NCBI RefSeq assembly: GCF_900215435.1 | Contig: NZ_OCMY01000001.1 | Coordinates: 4,345,458 to 4,409,457, forward strand | Length of the DNA: 64,000 nucleotides | Source: Candidatus Pantoea floridensis | GTDB lineage: Bacteria > Pseudomonadota > Gammaproteobacteria > Enterobacterales > Enterobacteriaceae | Reading direction: 5' to 3' | In this document: positions 7,998 to 16,623 of the stretch, in pieces | Numbering within the stretch: the stretch's first letter is position 1 | Layout: each line of letters starts with the position of its first letter | Notes under the pieces: generated by a model | What the model saw: the letters and a program-made list of their open reading frames with translations, nothing else | Databases searched by the model: none | What the model was told of the DNA's origin: nothing | Position numbers and translations under genes: made by a program

Positions 7998-8267
7998 ATC
8001 ACCCTCCTCTGTGTGACAGCCTCTTGAGAGGATTGATTAGTAAATGATCTACCGGCTATAGTGAACGGTAGATCACCCCATAAACCAAAAAAAAAATTTA
8101 AGTGACTGGGGGCGAGGTTTAAAAAAGCTTGCATTTCTATTTTTTTTCATACCCCCCCCAAAGAATCAAAGATAGAATTTTTTTATTTCGGTGAGAAATA
8201 ACTGCAAACTCAATTCAATATAAGCTCTTGATTATAAGACACATTTTCCCATATCAACCTTCAGTCA

Positions 8268-8447
8268 CTATTCTTCATCATTCTTTGATTTAGCAAGATT
8301 TTGTAATTCATCGAACTTGTCTTTCCCAATTACAACTACTGACTTATTGTTTTTCAGTGGGACTAAGAAAGGATTTTTGAGCGCTTCTTCCATTGCATCC
8401 CCAGCATTACTTGCAATAGCCAGGATTGATCGTTGTTGCATTTCCAT
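8268..8447 (-). CDS. Small hypothetical protein, 59 residues
   Basis: Opens MEMQQRSILAIASNAGDAME, then contains NNKSVVVIGKDKFDELQNLA. The C-terminal half is faintly reminiscent of the strand-helix unit of Phd/YefM antitoxins, but the N-terminal half is too short, so I do not assign it. GAGG ribosome site 8 nt before the ATG. It follows the 8496 gene on the minus strand. Confidence 0.5.
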   Translation of the reverse strand: MEMQQRSILAIASNAGDAMEEALKNPFLVPLKNNKSVVVIGKDKFDELQNLAKSKNDEE

Positions 8448-8495
8448 TTTTAAACCTCGGTTGTAGAATTAAAAGATAAGTAAAAAACAAGTGAA

Positions 8496-8729
8496 CTATG
8501 ATTCACTCCATGTTGTTACTACCATCTGAACACCACCTAAAGCCTTCGCTTTCATATAGGTAACAACGGGTGGGCGAATCTCTAAAACTGTTCCCATTAG
8601 AGTATGCCAGGCTGAGCTATCAGCTGAATCAGCGTATAACATCTGACCGCTGATAATTGAAATATGAGCACCGTTGGAGCCATCTGTTATCTGAATAGCG
8701 TCCTGAGTTAGGTTAACCAAATCAGACAT
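8496..8729 (-). CDS. Hypothetical phage structural-type protein, 77 residues
   Basis: Rich in small and polar residues, beginning MSDLVNLTQDAIQITDGSNG. It begins 16 bases after the spike gene and so belongs to the same transcript. Composition resembles small virion-decoration or tail-accessory proteins, but no family is recognised. Confidence 0.6.
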   Translation of the reverse strand: MSDLVNLTQDAIQITDGSNGAHISIISGQMLYADSADSSAWHTLMGTVLEIRPPVVTYMKAKALGGVQMVVTTWSES

Positions 8730-8744
8730 AAATCCTCTTATCAG

Positions 8745-10511
8745 TTAATTACTGAATGTGATTTGAGTGATATAACGTGTCGCCCATGCTTGAGAGGCCA
8801 GAGGTAAAGTCGCTATATCACTAACGAACGGAACTGTTGAGCGTGTTCCATCCGAGAAGTGAAGGACGATGTTCTTAGCACCACCTGGATTCTTTACAGT
8901 CACAGAAGAGGCTAAACGGGTATTTTGCTCGTTTCTGTCATTGAAAATTGGAGATGTCGGGAAAGTACCTATCTCAAGCTGCGGCGCTTCTGATTGCATA
9001 TTAGTATCAGTAAGCCGCCGAAAGACTGAAGCAACAAAACTCCCGACTGGAACACCTGGACAATGCTGATAAAGATAGCTCGTAGCACCTTCACGCTGAG
9101 TATAAAAGCGAAGTGTTGATTCAATCGTATTTTCAAATGTTAAAATGTTTCGTTGCCAGGTGGAATCAGTCCCTGGATTCACATCTGGAGAGAAGAAAAA
9201 TCGAGCCTCGGATTCGTTATATACATTAATAAAAATTTTAGGTGTTTCAGTGTTTATGATATTGAACTGACTTGTCTCAATAGCACCATAGGTAATAGTT
9301 GAACCTTGAGAATACATCCATGTTGCTGAATTTCCAGGCGGCGCAATATCAAGCGCCACAGTATCAGGAGCATAATTTATAGTTTGCCCCTCAGGTTCGT
9401 GCCGTCCAATTGCAACACTATCTTGATATTCAAGAGGCCATTCATTCTCATTCGATGTTGCAAGAGCTGAGAATGAGTCAACATAAGTGTGTGATGGGCC
9501 TGAATAACTAACCCTCGAATCGAGCGTTTCGGCTGTCAAGTCTATGGGTGATAAATCAGGAACATTAGACAGATACTTTATCCGTGTAATGTATCGTTCA
9601 CCCCAATTAAAAGTAGCGAATGGAAGGGAAACTGAATCAGCACCGTTGAAAGGAGAGACCTCAAGAGATAAATCATCATAAACAATAACAATACTTTGCG
9701 AATCACCAACCTGAGCAATGGATACTGATGATTCTGTGCGAATTCCCTGATTAGCGTCCTCAGTGATTATCGGAGATGTTGCGTAAGGATAATTGCTGTT
9801 CTCAATCATCCCACATCCAGCGGGGAAAGTGACTTCATCTCCAGCTTTTGCAAACCAGGAAAAAACATAATCACCGATATTCAGTGCCGAAGACGGTTCA
9901 ATAAATACAAATGTGTTCCCTGAAGCATCATTAATGTTGCGACCAATCCAAATCCGAACAACACTGTTTGCTGTTGGTGTTACAGGAAAAACAAGTCTAT
10001 TCCATTCAGTAGACAGGGTGTAAGGTGTTCCAGGAATCAGATCAACGCCTCCAATATCTTGTGAAATCAGATAAAACGCTGAAGCAACTGGAATGAGGCA
10101 CATCGCACCACCATCAGGGGCGCTTGTTTCACCGACTATCAAATCAAAATCAGCACTGGCCTTTACATTATTCGAAAGCGCAATTGCACGGCAATTCGGA
10201 AGATAGTTAGTCGTTTGAGGTTCCGGGAAGCTGCGACCTATTGCAACCCCATTCTGATATTCAACTGGCCATTCGTTTATGTTTGAGGTTTGCAGAATCC
10301 CGTTTTGATTCCAAAACAAATGTGGTGGACCTGAATAAACAACGCGGGAATCAAGACGGCTTAACAGTAAATCGATATCAGAAAGATCGGGTTGAGGCTG
10401 AATTACTATGGCTTTGCCGTCTTCTCCTGACACCTCACATGTGCTCGGAGGAATATAGCCTGAATTAACTGATGGGCCACCGAGCAATGATGATTGAGGA
10501 CTTGTAATCAT
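8745..10511 (-). CDS. Phage head-spike/fiber-type protein with duplicated module
   Basis: 588 residues made of two related halves. LDSRVVYSGP at 53-62 and LDSRVSYSGP at 330-339 each precede NEWPxEYQxxVAIGRxxPExQTxNY, and each half ends in a motif of the type WGERYITRIKYLS or WATRYITQITFS. The period is about 277 residues. This is the signature of phage head-spike fiber domain proteins, beta-rich modules that probably bind host surface carbohydrate. It neighbours glycosyltransferase genes and the packaging genes. Receptor binding is inferred. Confidence 0.75.
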   Translation of the reverse strand: MITSPQSSLLGGPSVNSGYIPPSTCEVSGEDGKAIVIQPQPDLSDIDLLLSRLDSRVVYSGPPHLFWNQNGILQTSNINEWPVEYQNGVAIGRSFPEPQTTNYLPNCRAIALSNNVKASADFDLIVGETSAPDGGAMCLIPVASAFYLISQDIGGVDLIPGTPYTLSTEWNRLVFPVTPTANSVVRIWIGRNINDASGNTFVFIEPSSALNIGDYVFSWFAKAGDEVTFPAGCGMIENSNYPYATSPIITEDANQGIRTESSVSIAQVGDSQSIVIVYDDLSLEVSPFNGADSVSLPFATFNWGERYITRIKYLSNVPDLSPIDLTAETLDSRVSYSGPSHTYVDSFSALATSNENEWPLEYQDSVAIGRHEPEGQTINYAPDTVALDIAPPGNSATWMYSQGSTITYGAIETSQFNIINTETPKIFINVYNESEARFFFSPDVNPGTDSTWQRNILTFENTIESTLRFYTQREGATSYLYQHCPGVPVGSFVASVFRRLTDTNMQSEAPQLEIGTFPTSPIFNDRNEQNTRLASSVTVKNPGGAKNIVLHFSDGTRSTVPFVSDIATLPLASQAWATRYITQITFSN

Positions 10512-10578
10512 CGCAAACCCTTACTTGTCAGAATTGACTCAAATGATGAATGATTGATCATTCATCAGTTCAGCAAAT

Positions 10579-10884
10579 TCAACGTTTAAAGTCAGACTTT
10601 GTTTTTTTCTTATGGCATCCATCGGGACCACAACAAAGTATTTGGGTATTTTCTAAAATGTCCTCTCCGCCAAGATAAAGCGGTGTTATATGGTCCAGCT
10701 CGAAACCATGAGGATATTCTGTCAATTTGCCGCAAATCGCGCATCGAGGATCGGCTTTCCACATCTTAAGACGCCGTTGTTGAAGCGTGACGCCGGTTAT
10801 CCTCTTATCAGCAACTTTGAGCGTTTTGAGGCGATGAGGATTGAGGTTTGAAAGACGTGGTTTCAACGTGCTCAGTCTGGCCAT
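10579..10884 (-). CDS. HNH endonuclease
   Basis: 101 residues. CAICGK, then HGFELDHITPLYLGGEDILENTQ, then CHKKK form an HNH nuclease with flanking zinc cysteines. Small HNH proteins encoded beside terminases in HK97-type phages assist DNA cleavage during packaging. Its start overlaps the end of the 203-residue glycosyltransferase gene by 13 bases, so translation of the two is probably coupled. Confidence 0.88.
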   Translation of the reverse strand: MARLSTLKPRLSNLNPHRLKTLKVADKRITGVTLQQRRLKMWKADPRCAICGKLTEYPHGFELDHITPLYLGGEDILENTQILCCGPDGCHKKKTKSDFKR

Positions 10885-11483
10885 GTTCCCTCATTTCTGT
10901 ATAGTCGCCACGCTTTACGGCGTTCCAGGCGCTTAGCCTTATCAGGATGTTTTTCAACAATGTCACTATCAGCGTGATCAACTAGTGAAAAGACAGGGTA
11001 AATCACCCTTCCCTTATAGTTTGCACTGATTGCATAATCCGCGCCCAGGCGCTCATCCCAACCTTCCAGAATTCGCGGCAGGAAATGGCGAGGAATCGAA
11101 TAGCAGACACCATGAAGCAATTTTCCGAACATAACATAATCAAGCTGATGTTTATCAGCATCAATTAAGCGCAGCGCGATTTCTATCTGTCGTTGTGGGG
11201 GTCTGCCAGTACCGAGATAAAAACTCAGAATATTGTCAGGAAATCGGTCGAGCCATGAACTCACCAGGCCATCAAAGCCTTCAACAATTAAAGCGTCATC
11301 CTCAAGGACAATCACTCGTTCTTTCTGAGTCGAGGCCCATTCGAGCGCCCGACGATGGTTCCAGTTACTGCCGTTCTTGCCTGGGTCAATGAATAACGTT
11401 GCATCGAGCCGTTCTGAAAGCCGTTTTGCGAGCACTTCACGAGAATGATGGCCCACTACACAAAATTTCACTTGTGCTGCCAA
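10872..11483 (-). CDS. Glycosyltransferase-like protein, 203 residues
   Basis: The acidic metal-binding motif VIVLEDDALIV (about 55-65) in a Rossmann-like context suggests a GT-A fold transferase resembling LPS-type glycosyltransferase families. A single domain with a basic C-terminus and no membrane segment. It overlaps the larger glycosyltransferase gene by 16 bases and the HNH gene by 13. Likely role: modifying host surface glycan or a virion component; the acceptor is unknown. Confidence 0.65.
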   Translation of the reverse strand: MAAQVKFCVVGHHSREVLAKRLSERLDATLFIDPGKNGSNWNHRRALEWASTQKERVIVLEDDALIVEGFDGLVSSWLDRFPDNILSFYLGTGRPPQRQIEIALRLIDADKHQLDYVMFGKLLHGVCYSIPRHFLPRILEGWDERLGADYAISANYKGRVIYPVFSLVDHADSDIVEKHPDKAKRLERRKAWRLYRNEGTWPD

Positions 11484-12925
11484 AACGCGTATTCCTTTCC
11501 TGTGCCATTCGTCTTAAAGACTGTATGAACAAGTGGACCTGTTATCAGTCGATCCCTGTGACGATATCCGACTATGCCGAAAGCGATCATGTCACCCATC
11601 GCAAAGGGCTTTTTGCGTTTATCCCAAAAATTCTCAGATTCGACTTTGGAATAAATTCGAAGAATTGAATGAGCGAACATCATTACATCCTCTCTCGAAC
11701 CGCCTAATAAACCTGCATTAAGCATGACATCATCCTGATGAATGGAAATGAATTCCTGATAAATCCGTTCGGGATGATGAGTTTTTGCCCAGTCATCAGC
11801 ATAAGTTTTCGGTTCTGAACCGACGTAGATTTTCCCTGGGATCATTTTGGTCCAGGGTTCATGGAGCATGACTACGTCCGTCCCATCCGTGACCCAAACA
11901 TTCTCAATGTCTGGATGGTCTCTGAGATATTCCCAAACCCGCAACCATCGCAAAAAATAGACATTGATATTCGATTCAGGGACGCGATGAAGGCTGGCCT
12001 CCTTTGGAGCGGATTTGAGCTGGTCAGCGAGAACAATGGGTGTGGCTCCCTGAATTGAACTAGACCATGCGTCCAGTAATACAGGGTTAGGCTCCAAACG
12101 TTTATTCCGCTGCGGGTCAGGATTTGCGGTGAAAAACGTGGTCAAAACAACGTTTGAACCTTCAGAGAGCGGTACAAAATCGCAATACTCGGTCTTCATA
12201 CGAAGGTTGTATATACCAACATTCTTTCTGACTTGTTGCTCTCGCTCTGCGCGGTTAACGGAGCGCTTAACATTCAGATGTTCATCCAGCGAGTAAATCA
12301 GACGATTTGACCCGACAACATCAGCAAAGGCCCAGCTGGTTAAGCCTGAATGATAAATGCGAAGCGCTAAGTCAGCATGTTCATACATTCCACGCTCATA
12401 AATCGGGTCAAAACCACCAACCTGTTTGATCGCTGAAACATGGTAATACAACATCACACCACGCTGTCCGGTGTATGCAATGTGTTGCTTGTCGCTGAAT
12501 AAAACAGCAATATCCCGAATCTTGATATTTATGGCAAGATCCAAAAACTGATAGGAAAGGTGCGGTTCTGGCGAACGAATATATGGCTGTTCCCATGATG
12601 GTGAAATCGGCCATGCGTCATCATCAAACAGGAACAGCTCTTCACAACCTGCATCTATTAGCGCTTTCAGACTCGCATTCTTAGCGGCAACAATCCCGCG
12701 TGAATGAGGAAACCTGACAAGATGAACTCCTTCAGGTACGGTCGCCGGCACTGCTGAACCATCATCTATCACGACAATTTTCGCGCCAGCCGGAAGAAAG
12801 TTTAGATGATTTTCTAACGCTTTGATTAACGTGTCTGGCCGATTATGAGTCGTTATAGCGATACCGATTTTAGAATCAACGCGTTTTGTTGGTGAATATT
12901 GAACACCATTAATGACAACATCCAT
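11468..12925 (-). CDS. Two-part glycosyltransferase (GT2-type N-terminus), 485 residues
   Basis: Residues about 20-230 are a GT-A/GT2 domain: IGIAITTHNRPDTLIKALE, then IVVIDDGS, then ELFLFDDDAWPI with the metal-binding DDD, then GMYEHADLALRI as catalytic region. Residues about 260-485 form a second domain with VWVTDGTDVVMLHEPW and LNAGLLGGSREDVMMFA, features of a separate glycosyltransferase-like fold. So the protein may add two sugars or combine two activities. Such phage genes commonly change O-antigen or capsule to exclude rivals; this is inference. Confidence 0.75.
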   Translation of the reverse strand: MDVVINGVQYSPTKRVDSKIGIAITTHNRPDTLIKALENHLNFLPAGAKIVVIDDGSAVPATVPEGVHLVRFPHSRGIVAAKNASLKALIDAGCEELFLFDDDAWPISPSWEQPYIRSPEPHLSYQFLDLAINIKIRDIAVLFSDKQHIAYTGQRGVMLYYHVSAIKQVGGFDPIYERGMYEHADLALRIYHSGLTSWAFADVVGSNRLIYSLDEHLNVKRSVNRAEREQQVRKNVGIYNLRMKTEYCDFVPLSEGSNVVLTTFFTANPDPQRNKRLEPNPVLLDAWSSSIQGATPIVLADQLKSAPKEASLHRVPESNINVYFLRWLRVWEYLRDHPDIENVWVTDGTDVVMLHEPWTKMIPGKIYVGSEPKTYADDWAKTHHPERIYQEFISIHQDDVMLNAGLLGGSREDVMMFAHSILRIYSKVESENFWDKRKKPFAMGDMIAFGIVGYRHRDRLITGPLVHTVFKTNGTGKEYAFWQHK

Positions 12926-12944
12926 TTTTAATCCTGAGCAAGGG

Positions 12945-13430
12945 TTAATGAGGTTTAGTCATAAAATGTAAAAGTGCAAGTAAAGCCGCTAATTCCTGCT
13001 CACCTTCATCTGTATCAACACATTCCGTTTCATCAGTCGGGTCATCAGGCAAGAAATGCAGGTTGAGGATAAACTGACCGTCATCGGGTGCAAAATCATT
13101 CATGACAGCTTTTAAGCGGTCAAATAGTTCTTCATGTTCAGGTGACAAAGGTTTGTTAGTGTCGAGAGTTTCAAACATAACCATTTCACGTTCATCGCAA
13201 TCAGAACGAAGAATTGATTTGATTCCGACCTTTCCAACTGAACGTTTTGGGTTGCCTTTGACCATGATCCGTGATGGCAGCGGAATAGGAAATTCTGTAT
13301 AGCCATTTACGCCAGCATTGATAATCTCGCCTTTAGAGTCATATTCTGACCAGTGAAGAGGCGTATTCAGCTTAGTGTTACCGTTTTCTAAATGATGAAT
13401 AACCAGGTCGTATTTTAACGTGTCAGACAT
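12945..13430 (-). CDS. Hypothetical protein, 161 residues
   Basis: First gene of the glycosyltransferase unit, 19 bases before the 485-residue gene. N-terminal half is mixed and basic; the C-terminal half is strongly acidic (DDPTDETECVDTDEGEQE). No family recognised. It faces the HigA-like gene at 13582 across a 150-base divergent promoter region. Confidence 0.6.
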   Translation of the reverse strand: MSDTLKYDLVIHHLENGNTKLNTPLHWSEYDSKGEIINAGVNGYTEFPIPLPSRIMVKGNPKRSVGKVGIKSILRSDCDEREMVMFETLDTNKPLSPEHEELFDRLKAVMNDFAPDDGQFILNLHFLPDDPTDETECVDTDEGEQELAALLALLHFMTKPH

Positions 13431-13581
13431 TAACTTTTATCTCTACTTAGGTTGAAGTCTTTAGGAATATCAGAGCGCTTAAACGACTTCAAGAATCGAG
13501 ATACACATTCGCACACATTGACACGACTTAAAGAGAGGAAACACTAAGATTTATACTCCCGTCAATACCTAAGGATTTGAA

Positions 13582-13890
13582 ATGGTGAGAATATTAACGC
13601 CACATCCTGGAGAGGAAATTAAGCGTCTTCTCAACATCCTGAATGTTTCACAGAACAGGTTAGCTTTCGATATCGGTGAATCCCCTGTGTTGATTCACAG
13701 ATTGTTGAAACGCAAATCTGCATTAACGCCTGTTCTTGCTATCAAAATTGCAAAGGCAATCAGTTCAACGCCTGAAGCATTACTAGAAATGCAGGCCAGG
13801 CATGATATTTCCAGAGCAAGACGCACTGAAACAGCTGAGAACGTCCCGATATACCCTTTGCCAGAACGGTTCCAGGATAGCTCAGAATGA
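13582..13890 (+). CDS. HigA-like XRE antitoxin-family protein, orphan
   Basis: 102 residues beginning with the HigA signature PHPGEEIKRLLNILNVSQNRLA, followed by a Cro/CI HTH in which SPVLIHRLLKRKSALTPVLAIKIAKAI is the recognition region. The tail ends YPLPERF. HigA proteins bind DNA and neutralise HigB mRNA interferases, but no HigB-like gene precedes or follows, so it is probably a stand-alone regulator. Confidence 0.75.
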   Translation: MVRILTPHPGEEIKRLLNILNVSQNRLAFDIGESPVLIHRLLKRKSALTPVLAIKIAKAISSTPEALLEMQARHDISRARRTETAENVPIYPLPERFQDSSE

Positions 13891-13950
13891 CAGGTAACAA
13901 TTCGTAAAATAGCTAAAGTAACTTCGATTCATTGAGAGGAGTTACTTTTT

Positions 13951-14262
13951 ATGGCTGAAAAACTTCATCCCCATCCTGGACTGATTCTCAAATGCAGATT
14001 GAGAGATCGTCATATATCTGTTTTGGATTTTGGTACTATTATAAAATATTGCGATTCAACAATTATTGAAGTCATTGAGATGAAACGCGCTATCCCTTTT
14101 GATTTATGTGAGCGTTTAGCCTGGTATTTTAAAGACGATGCAAGTTTTTGGCTTAAGTTACAAATCAATTATGACCTAAGTATTGTGGCGTTTGAGACAA
14201 GTTATCCCAGCCGCCACAAAACAGACTTAATGACTATACCGTTACCTGATCGTTTCGGCTGA
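13951..14262 (+). CDS. Diverged HigA-like protein, second copy
   Basis: 103 residues, 60 bases after the first copy, with an excellent AGAGGAG ribosome site. It shares HPHPGLILK at the start, LAWYF...WLKLQINYDLSIVAFE in the middle and the PLPDRF ending with the first copy, but its HTH is poorly preserved (YCDSTIIEVIE). It looks like a tandem duplicate that may have lost DNA binding and could act by heterodimerising with the first. Confidence 0.65.
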   Translation: MAEKLHPHPGLILKCRLRDRHISVLDFGTIIKYCDSTIIEVIEMKRAIPFDLCERLAWYFKDDASFWLKLQINYDLSIVAFETSYPSRHKTDLMTIPLPDRFG

Positions 14263-14427
14263 ATCTTTTTTTTCTGTTGATTCTTTTGTGTAAATCATAT
14301 CAACAAAGCACAAAGCAGAAATGACACTCAACTTTGCCTTCTCAGGGTTTCCGGTCTCCAGGAAACCCTTCGCTTTTAAAAGTTCATCACGCACCATGAC
14401 GAGCTTTTTTTTATGACTTAAATTCAT
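14242..14427 (-). CDS. Hypothetical protein, 61 residues
   Basis: A helical, lysine-rich protein, last in the minus-strand TerB-like unit. Its start is 9 bases after the stop of the gene at 14437, preceded by GAGGG. Its last 21 bases overlap the tail of the convergent HigA-like gene. No family recognised. Confidence 0.5.
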   Translation of the reverse strand: MNLSHKKKLVMVRDELLKAKGFLETGNPEKAKLSVISALCFVDMIYTKESTEKKDSAETIR

Positions 14428-14436
14428 GGCCTACCC

Positions 14437-14832
14437 TCACAAATAAAGCGCATCACTAATCCGATCAAGAAGGTTCTGAACAGTCGGTGTGATTTCGTCT
14501 CCAGCCATCGCAATAAGTTGCGCATAATCGAGAACTTTTTCACATCGTTCAAAATCATTAATGATTGTATTCAGATTTTCAAGAATGTTCTTTGAAGTCC
14601 GAAAGTAATCATTTTTTAGCTTGTCTTCGAGTGACAGCGAAATGATGTCGTTAATCATTTTGCTGTTTTGTAAGATAGGTTCTTCAGCACGAATCTTTTT
14701 GATCAGCTGAATCTGTCGCAACGTCGGACGTGATTCAGCAAAGGCGATCAAATAAATCGTGTCGATAAGGACAATACCATAAAGCAAATCTTTATCTTCA
14801 ACAGAAAGCGTTTCCTCAGTTTGTTGCATCAC
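14437..14832 (-). CDS. TerB-like helical protein (copy C)
   Basis: 131 residues. Two halves repeat the TerB-fold pattern: LLYGIVLIDTIYLIAFAESRPT followed by a helical hairpin, then ERCEKVLDYAQLIAMAGDEITPTVQNLLDRI. TerB-type proteins bind metal through acidic residues after each xxAxADG position; here those positions are degenerate (AES, AGD), so metal binding may be lost. Similarity is strongest to the neighbouring proteins at 14906 and 16624. Role unknown. Confidence 0.55.
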   Translation of the reverse strand: MMQQTEETLSVEDKDLLYGIVLIDTIYLIAFAESRPTLRQIQLIKKIRAEEPILQNSKMINDIISLSLEDKLKNDYFRTSKNILENLNTIINDFERCEKVLDYAQLIAMAGDEITPTVQNLLDRISDALYL

Positions 14833-14905
14833 GTCTCCTTAGGTAGTCATTTAATTACTTATGGATTAGGATACAAACGATACTTCGCAAAACTGAAAAA
14901 AATGC

Positions 14906-15307
14906 TTAGTCTGTGCGATTTGTCAGATAATAATCGATATCAAGATTCAACGTCTCAGCAAGCTCCATTCCTAAAACCTCCTCAGCGTCAGTCATTTCGC
15001 TGTCTCGTTCTACCATAGACAGATAAAGCATGAGCAATAAATGGCCACACTCTGGACGTGCGGACAAAGGCTCAAGTGAGATAAAGATCTGATCTATCGT
15101 GCCATGAAAATCGCGTTCGAATTCAGCTTTAATCCTTTGCGCCAATTTGCGAGACATAAATCGTGCATCATCGCAAAGGGACAGCTCTTCGAATTCGTTA
15201 TTAAGAGTCTCTTTAAGCTGTTCATCAAACTCGCCATTTGCGAAGACAGCCAGATACATCACCTTAATCCGTGCGATCAGCTCGTTCACGGTTATCTCAG
15301 TGGACAT
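14906..15307 (-). CDS. TerB-like helical protein (copy B)
   Basis: 133 residues. IKVMYLAVFANGEFDEQLKETLNNEF in the first half and LLMLYLSMVERDSEMTDAEEVLGMELAETLNLD in the second match the two-repeat TerB plan. The AxxNGEFD segment resembles the AxADGxxxxxE metal loop. It starts 8 bases after the two-helix membrane peptide gene. Confidence 0.58.
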   Translation of the reverse strand: MSTEITVNELIARIKVMYLAVFANGEFDEQLKETLNNEFEELSLCDDARFMSRKLAQRIKAEFERDFHGTIDQIFISLEPLSARPECGHLLLMLYLSMVERDSEMTDAEEVLGMELAETLNLDIDYYLTNRTD

Positions 15308-15315
15308 AAATCACC

Positions 15316-15462
15316 TTATGACTGTCGGTCTTTCATCATGATGTAAAGCGCAACAAGGAGGACGACATCAGAGAAAACTGATCCAATTTGTCCGAGCAAG
15401 TGAAAGACGAGGAAAAAAGCGATAAATCCGGTAAAATAGAGATTCTTCGGATACTGATTCAT
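15316..15462 (-). CDS. Small two-helix membrane protein, 48 residues
   Basis: The frame starts at an ATG that shares bases with the TGA of the upstream TerB-like gene (ATGA), a hallmark of coupled translation, and ends 8 bases before the next TerB-like gene. Residues 9-24 and 29-43 are hydrophobic, separated by a short GQIGSVFSD turn, with a KDRQS tail. It could anchor the TerB-like proteins to the membrane. A holin-like role is an alternative, but no endolysin is nearby. Confidence 0.6.
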   Translation of the reverse strand: MNQYPKNLYFTGFIAFFLVFHLLGQIGSVFSDVVLLVALYIMMKDRQS

Positions 15463-15893
15463 TCCAGATGGTTCTCCAGACGCAACCCTAAGATAAGCGC
15501 AATCTGTTCGAGAACTTTGAGTTCTGATTTCTCGATCTCACCATCAGCACCGGCTATGGCCACAGCGACATCCAGCACATCTTCAGCCTCGCGCTGATCC
15601 CCTTTCACATCTTCGATTTCACGTAATGCAGCACGACGACCAATTTTGAAATCTGTCTCAAGAAGATTAATGATTTTCCCTGAAATTTCAGCAAGCTCGC
15701 TTGTGAAATTATACAGGACTGGATTCGTTTTCAGAACCTGGTCGATTTTGGCACGTTCAAGGGGGTCACAACTTCCGTCAGCATAAGCCACCAGCCAGGC
15801 CGCATTAACAACAGCCTGAGCAAGATCGCGTTTATCGAATTTGTTGATGTCACTGGTTACGCGACGAGCGCGTTTTTTTAAAAAATTAAACAT
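15459..15893 (-). CDS. TerB-like protein (copy A), best conserved
   Basis: 144 residues from the ATG at 15893, which has AAGGA 5 bases upstream; the frame extends further upstream but without a ribosome site. It shows both TerB metal loops: VNAAWLVAYADGSCDPLERAKI and DVAVAIAGADGEIEKSELKVLEQIA. A basic N-terminus (FLKKRARRVTSD) suggests membrane or nucleic acid contact. TerB-family proteins occur in tellurite resistance and stress or phage-defence modules. It heads the unit A, membrane peptide, B, C. Confidence 0.78.
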   Translation of the reverse strand: MFNFLKKRARRVTSDINKFDKRDLAQAVVNAAWLVAYADGSCDPLERAKIDQVLKTNPVLYNFTSELAEISGKIINLLETDFKIGRRAALREIEDVKGDQREAEDVLDVAVAIAGADGEIEKSELKVLEQIALILGLRLENHLE

Positions 15894-16013
15894 GTCATTC
15901 CTTTTGAGGGTGAGCCAGTGCCCAGGAGAACACCCACAGAGAGAGACAGGCGAACCCACCTGACTCACCCTTGAAAGGCTCTCTGATTTAGAATCGCTTG
16001 GGCAAAGCGAGGT

Positions 16014-16044
16014 AAAAAAAAAGCCTGAACATTATGTTCAGGCT
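16014..16044 (-). terminator. Rho-independent terminator after the HicB-like gene
   Basis: On the minus strand AGCCTGAACA-TAA-TGTTCAGGCT is followed by nine T residues, downstream of the HicB-like stop at 16072. It isolates HicB from the TerB-like unit. Confidence 0.88.
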
Positions 16045-16071
16045 CGTAAATAAAAACGCAGAGGGATGATG

Positions 16072-16479
16072 TCACAAAATGATTAAAAGAAGCTGCCTGT
16101 CTAATACTGCCAAAGCCTTCTGAATAGTGTCAATTTTAGTTGTGTGGTTTAAATTGAAAATGCGTGAGATTTCCTGTCGGGATAATCCGAGCCGGTTTGC
16201 GAGTTCTGTGTTTGAAATCCCATGCTCAAGGACTGCGTTGAGCAAAAGCAATTTGGCCACCACGCTTGAGGCTATCTCAATGAAATCCGCCCCGGATTCG
16301 TTGGGTAACGGGATCATCTGGCGTTGGTTGAAGAACGTTTCAAATGAGGCAATCACCGCATCATGACACGCTTGAATCGCAGATTCACGCGTTTCGCCAT
16401 GACCTTCAGCCTCTGGAATGAGAGGACAGAAAGCGAGAAAGCCACAAGAACAAGGCATGACATCGACAGGGTATCGCAT
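16072..16479 (-). CDS. HicB-family protein with C-terminal HTH, orphan
   Basis: 135 residues. Residues 1-60 are a HicB ferredoxin-like domain (FLAFCPLIPEAEGHGETRESAI), and 85-120 an XRE-type HTH (TELANRLGLSRQEISRIFN). HicB antitoxins neutralise HicA mRNA interferases and repress their own operon. No HicA-sized ORF lies beside it, and it has its own terminator, so it is a solitary unit, as often seen in lambdoid prophages. Confidence 0.82.
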   Translation of the reverse strand: MRYPVDVMPCSCGFLAFCPLIPEAEGHGETRESAIQACHDAVIASFETFFNQRQMIPLPNESGADFIEIASSVVAKLLLLNAVLEHGISNTELANRLGLSRQEISRIFNLNHTTKIDTIQKALAVLDRQLLLIIL

Positions 16480-16552
16480 TTTACATCACCGACGCTGTTA
16501 TGAAGGCGGCATTGTAAACATAATTGCTCCCCGCAACCAACCGAACTGAGTG

Positions 16553-16580
16553 AAAAAAAGACCCAGCCTTGCGGCCGGGT
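16553..16580 (-). terminator. Rho-independent terminator after TerB-like copy D
   Basis: On the minus strand ACCCGGCC-GCAA-GGCTGGGT (one G-U pair) is followed by a run of T. It ends the transcript of the gene at 16624. Confidence 0.8.
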
Positions 16581-16623
16581 TAAGCTTGCAAATGTCGCTC
16601 ATGAGGGTATTTCATTGTTATTG

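Noticed and set aside
8268..8447. Phd/YefM antitoxin
   Set aside because: Only a faint match over the second half and no toxin gene beside it.
15316..15462. Holin assignment for the two-helix peptide
   Set aside because: No endolysin or spanin genes nearby, and it is embedded in the TerB-like unit; kept as an unknown membrane protein.
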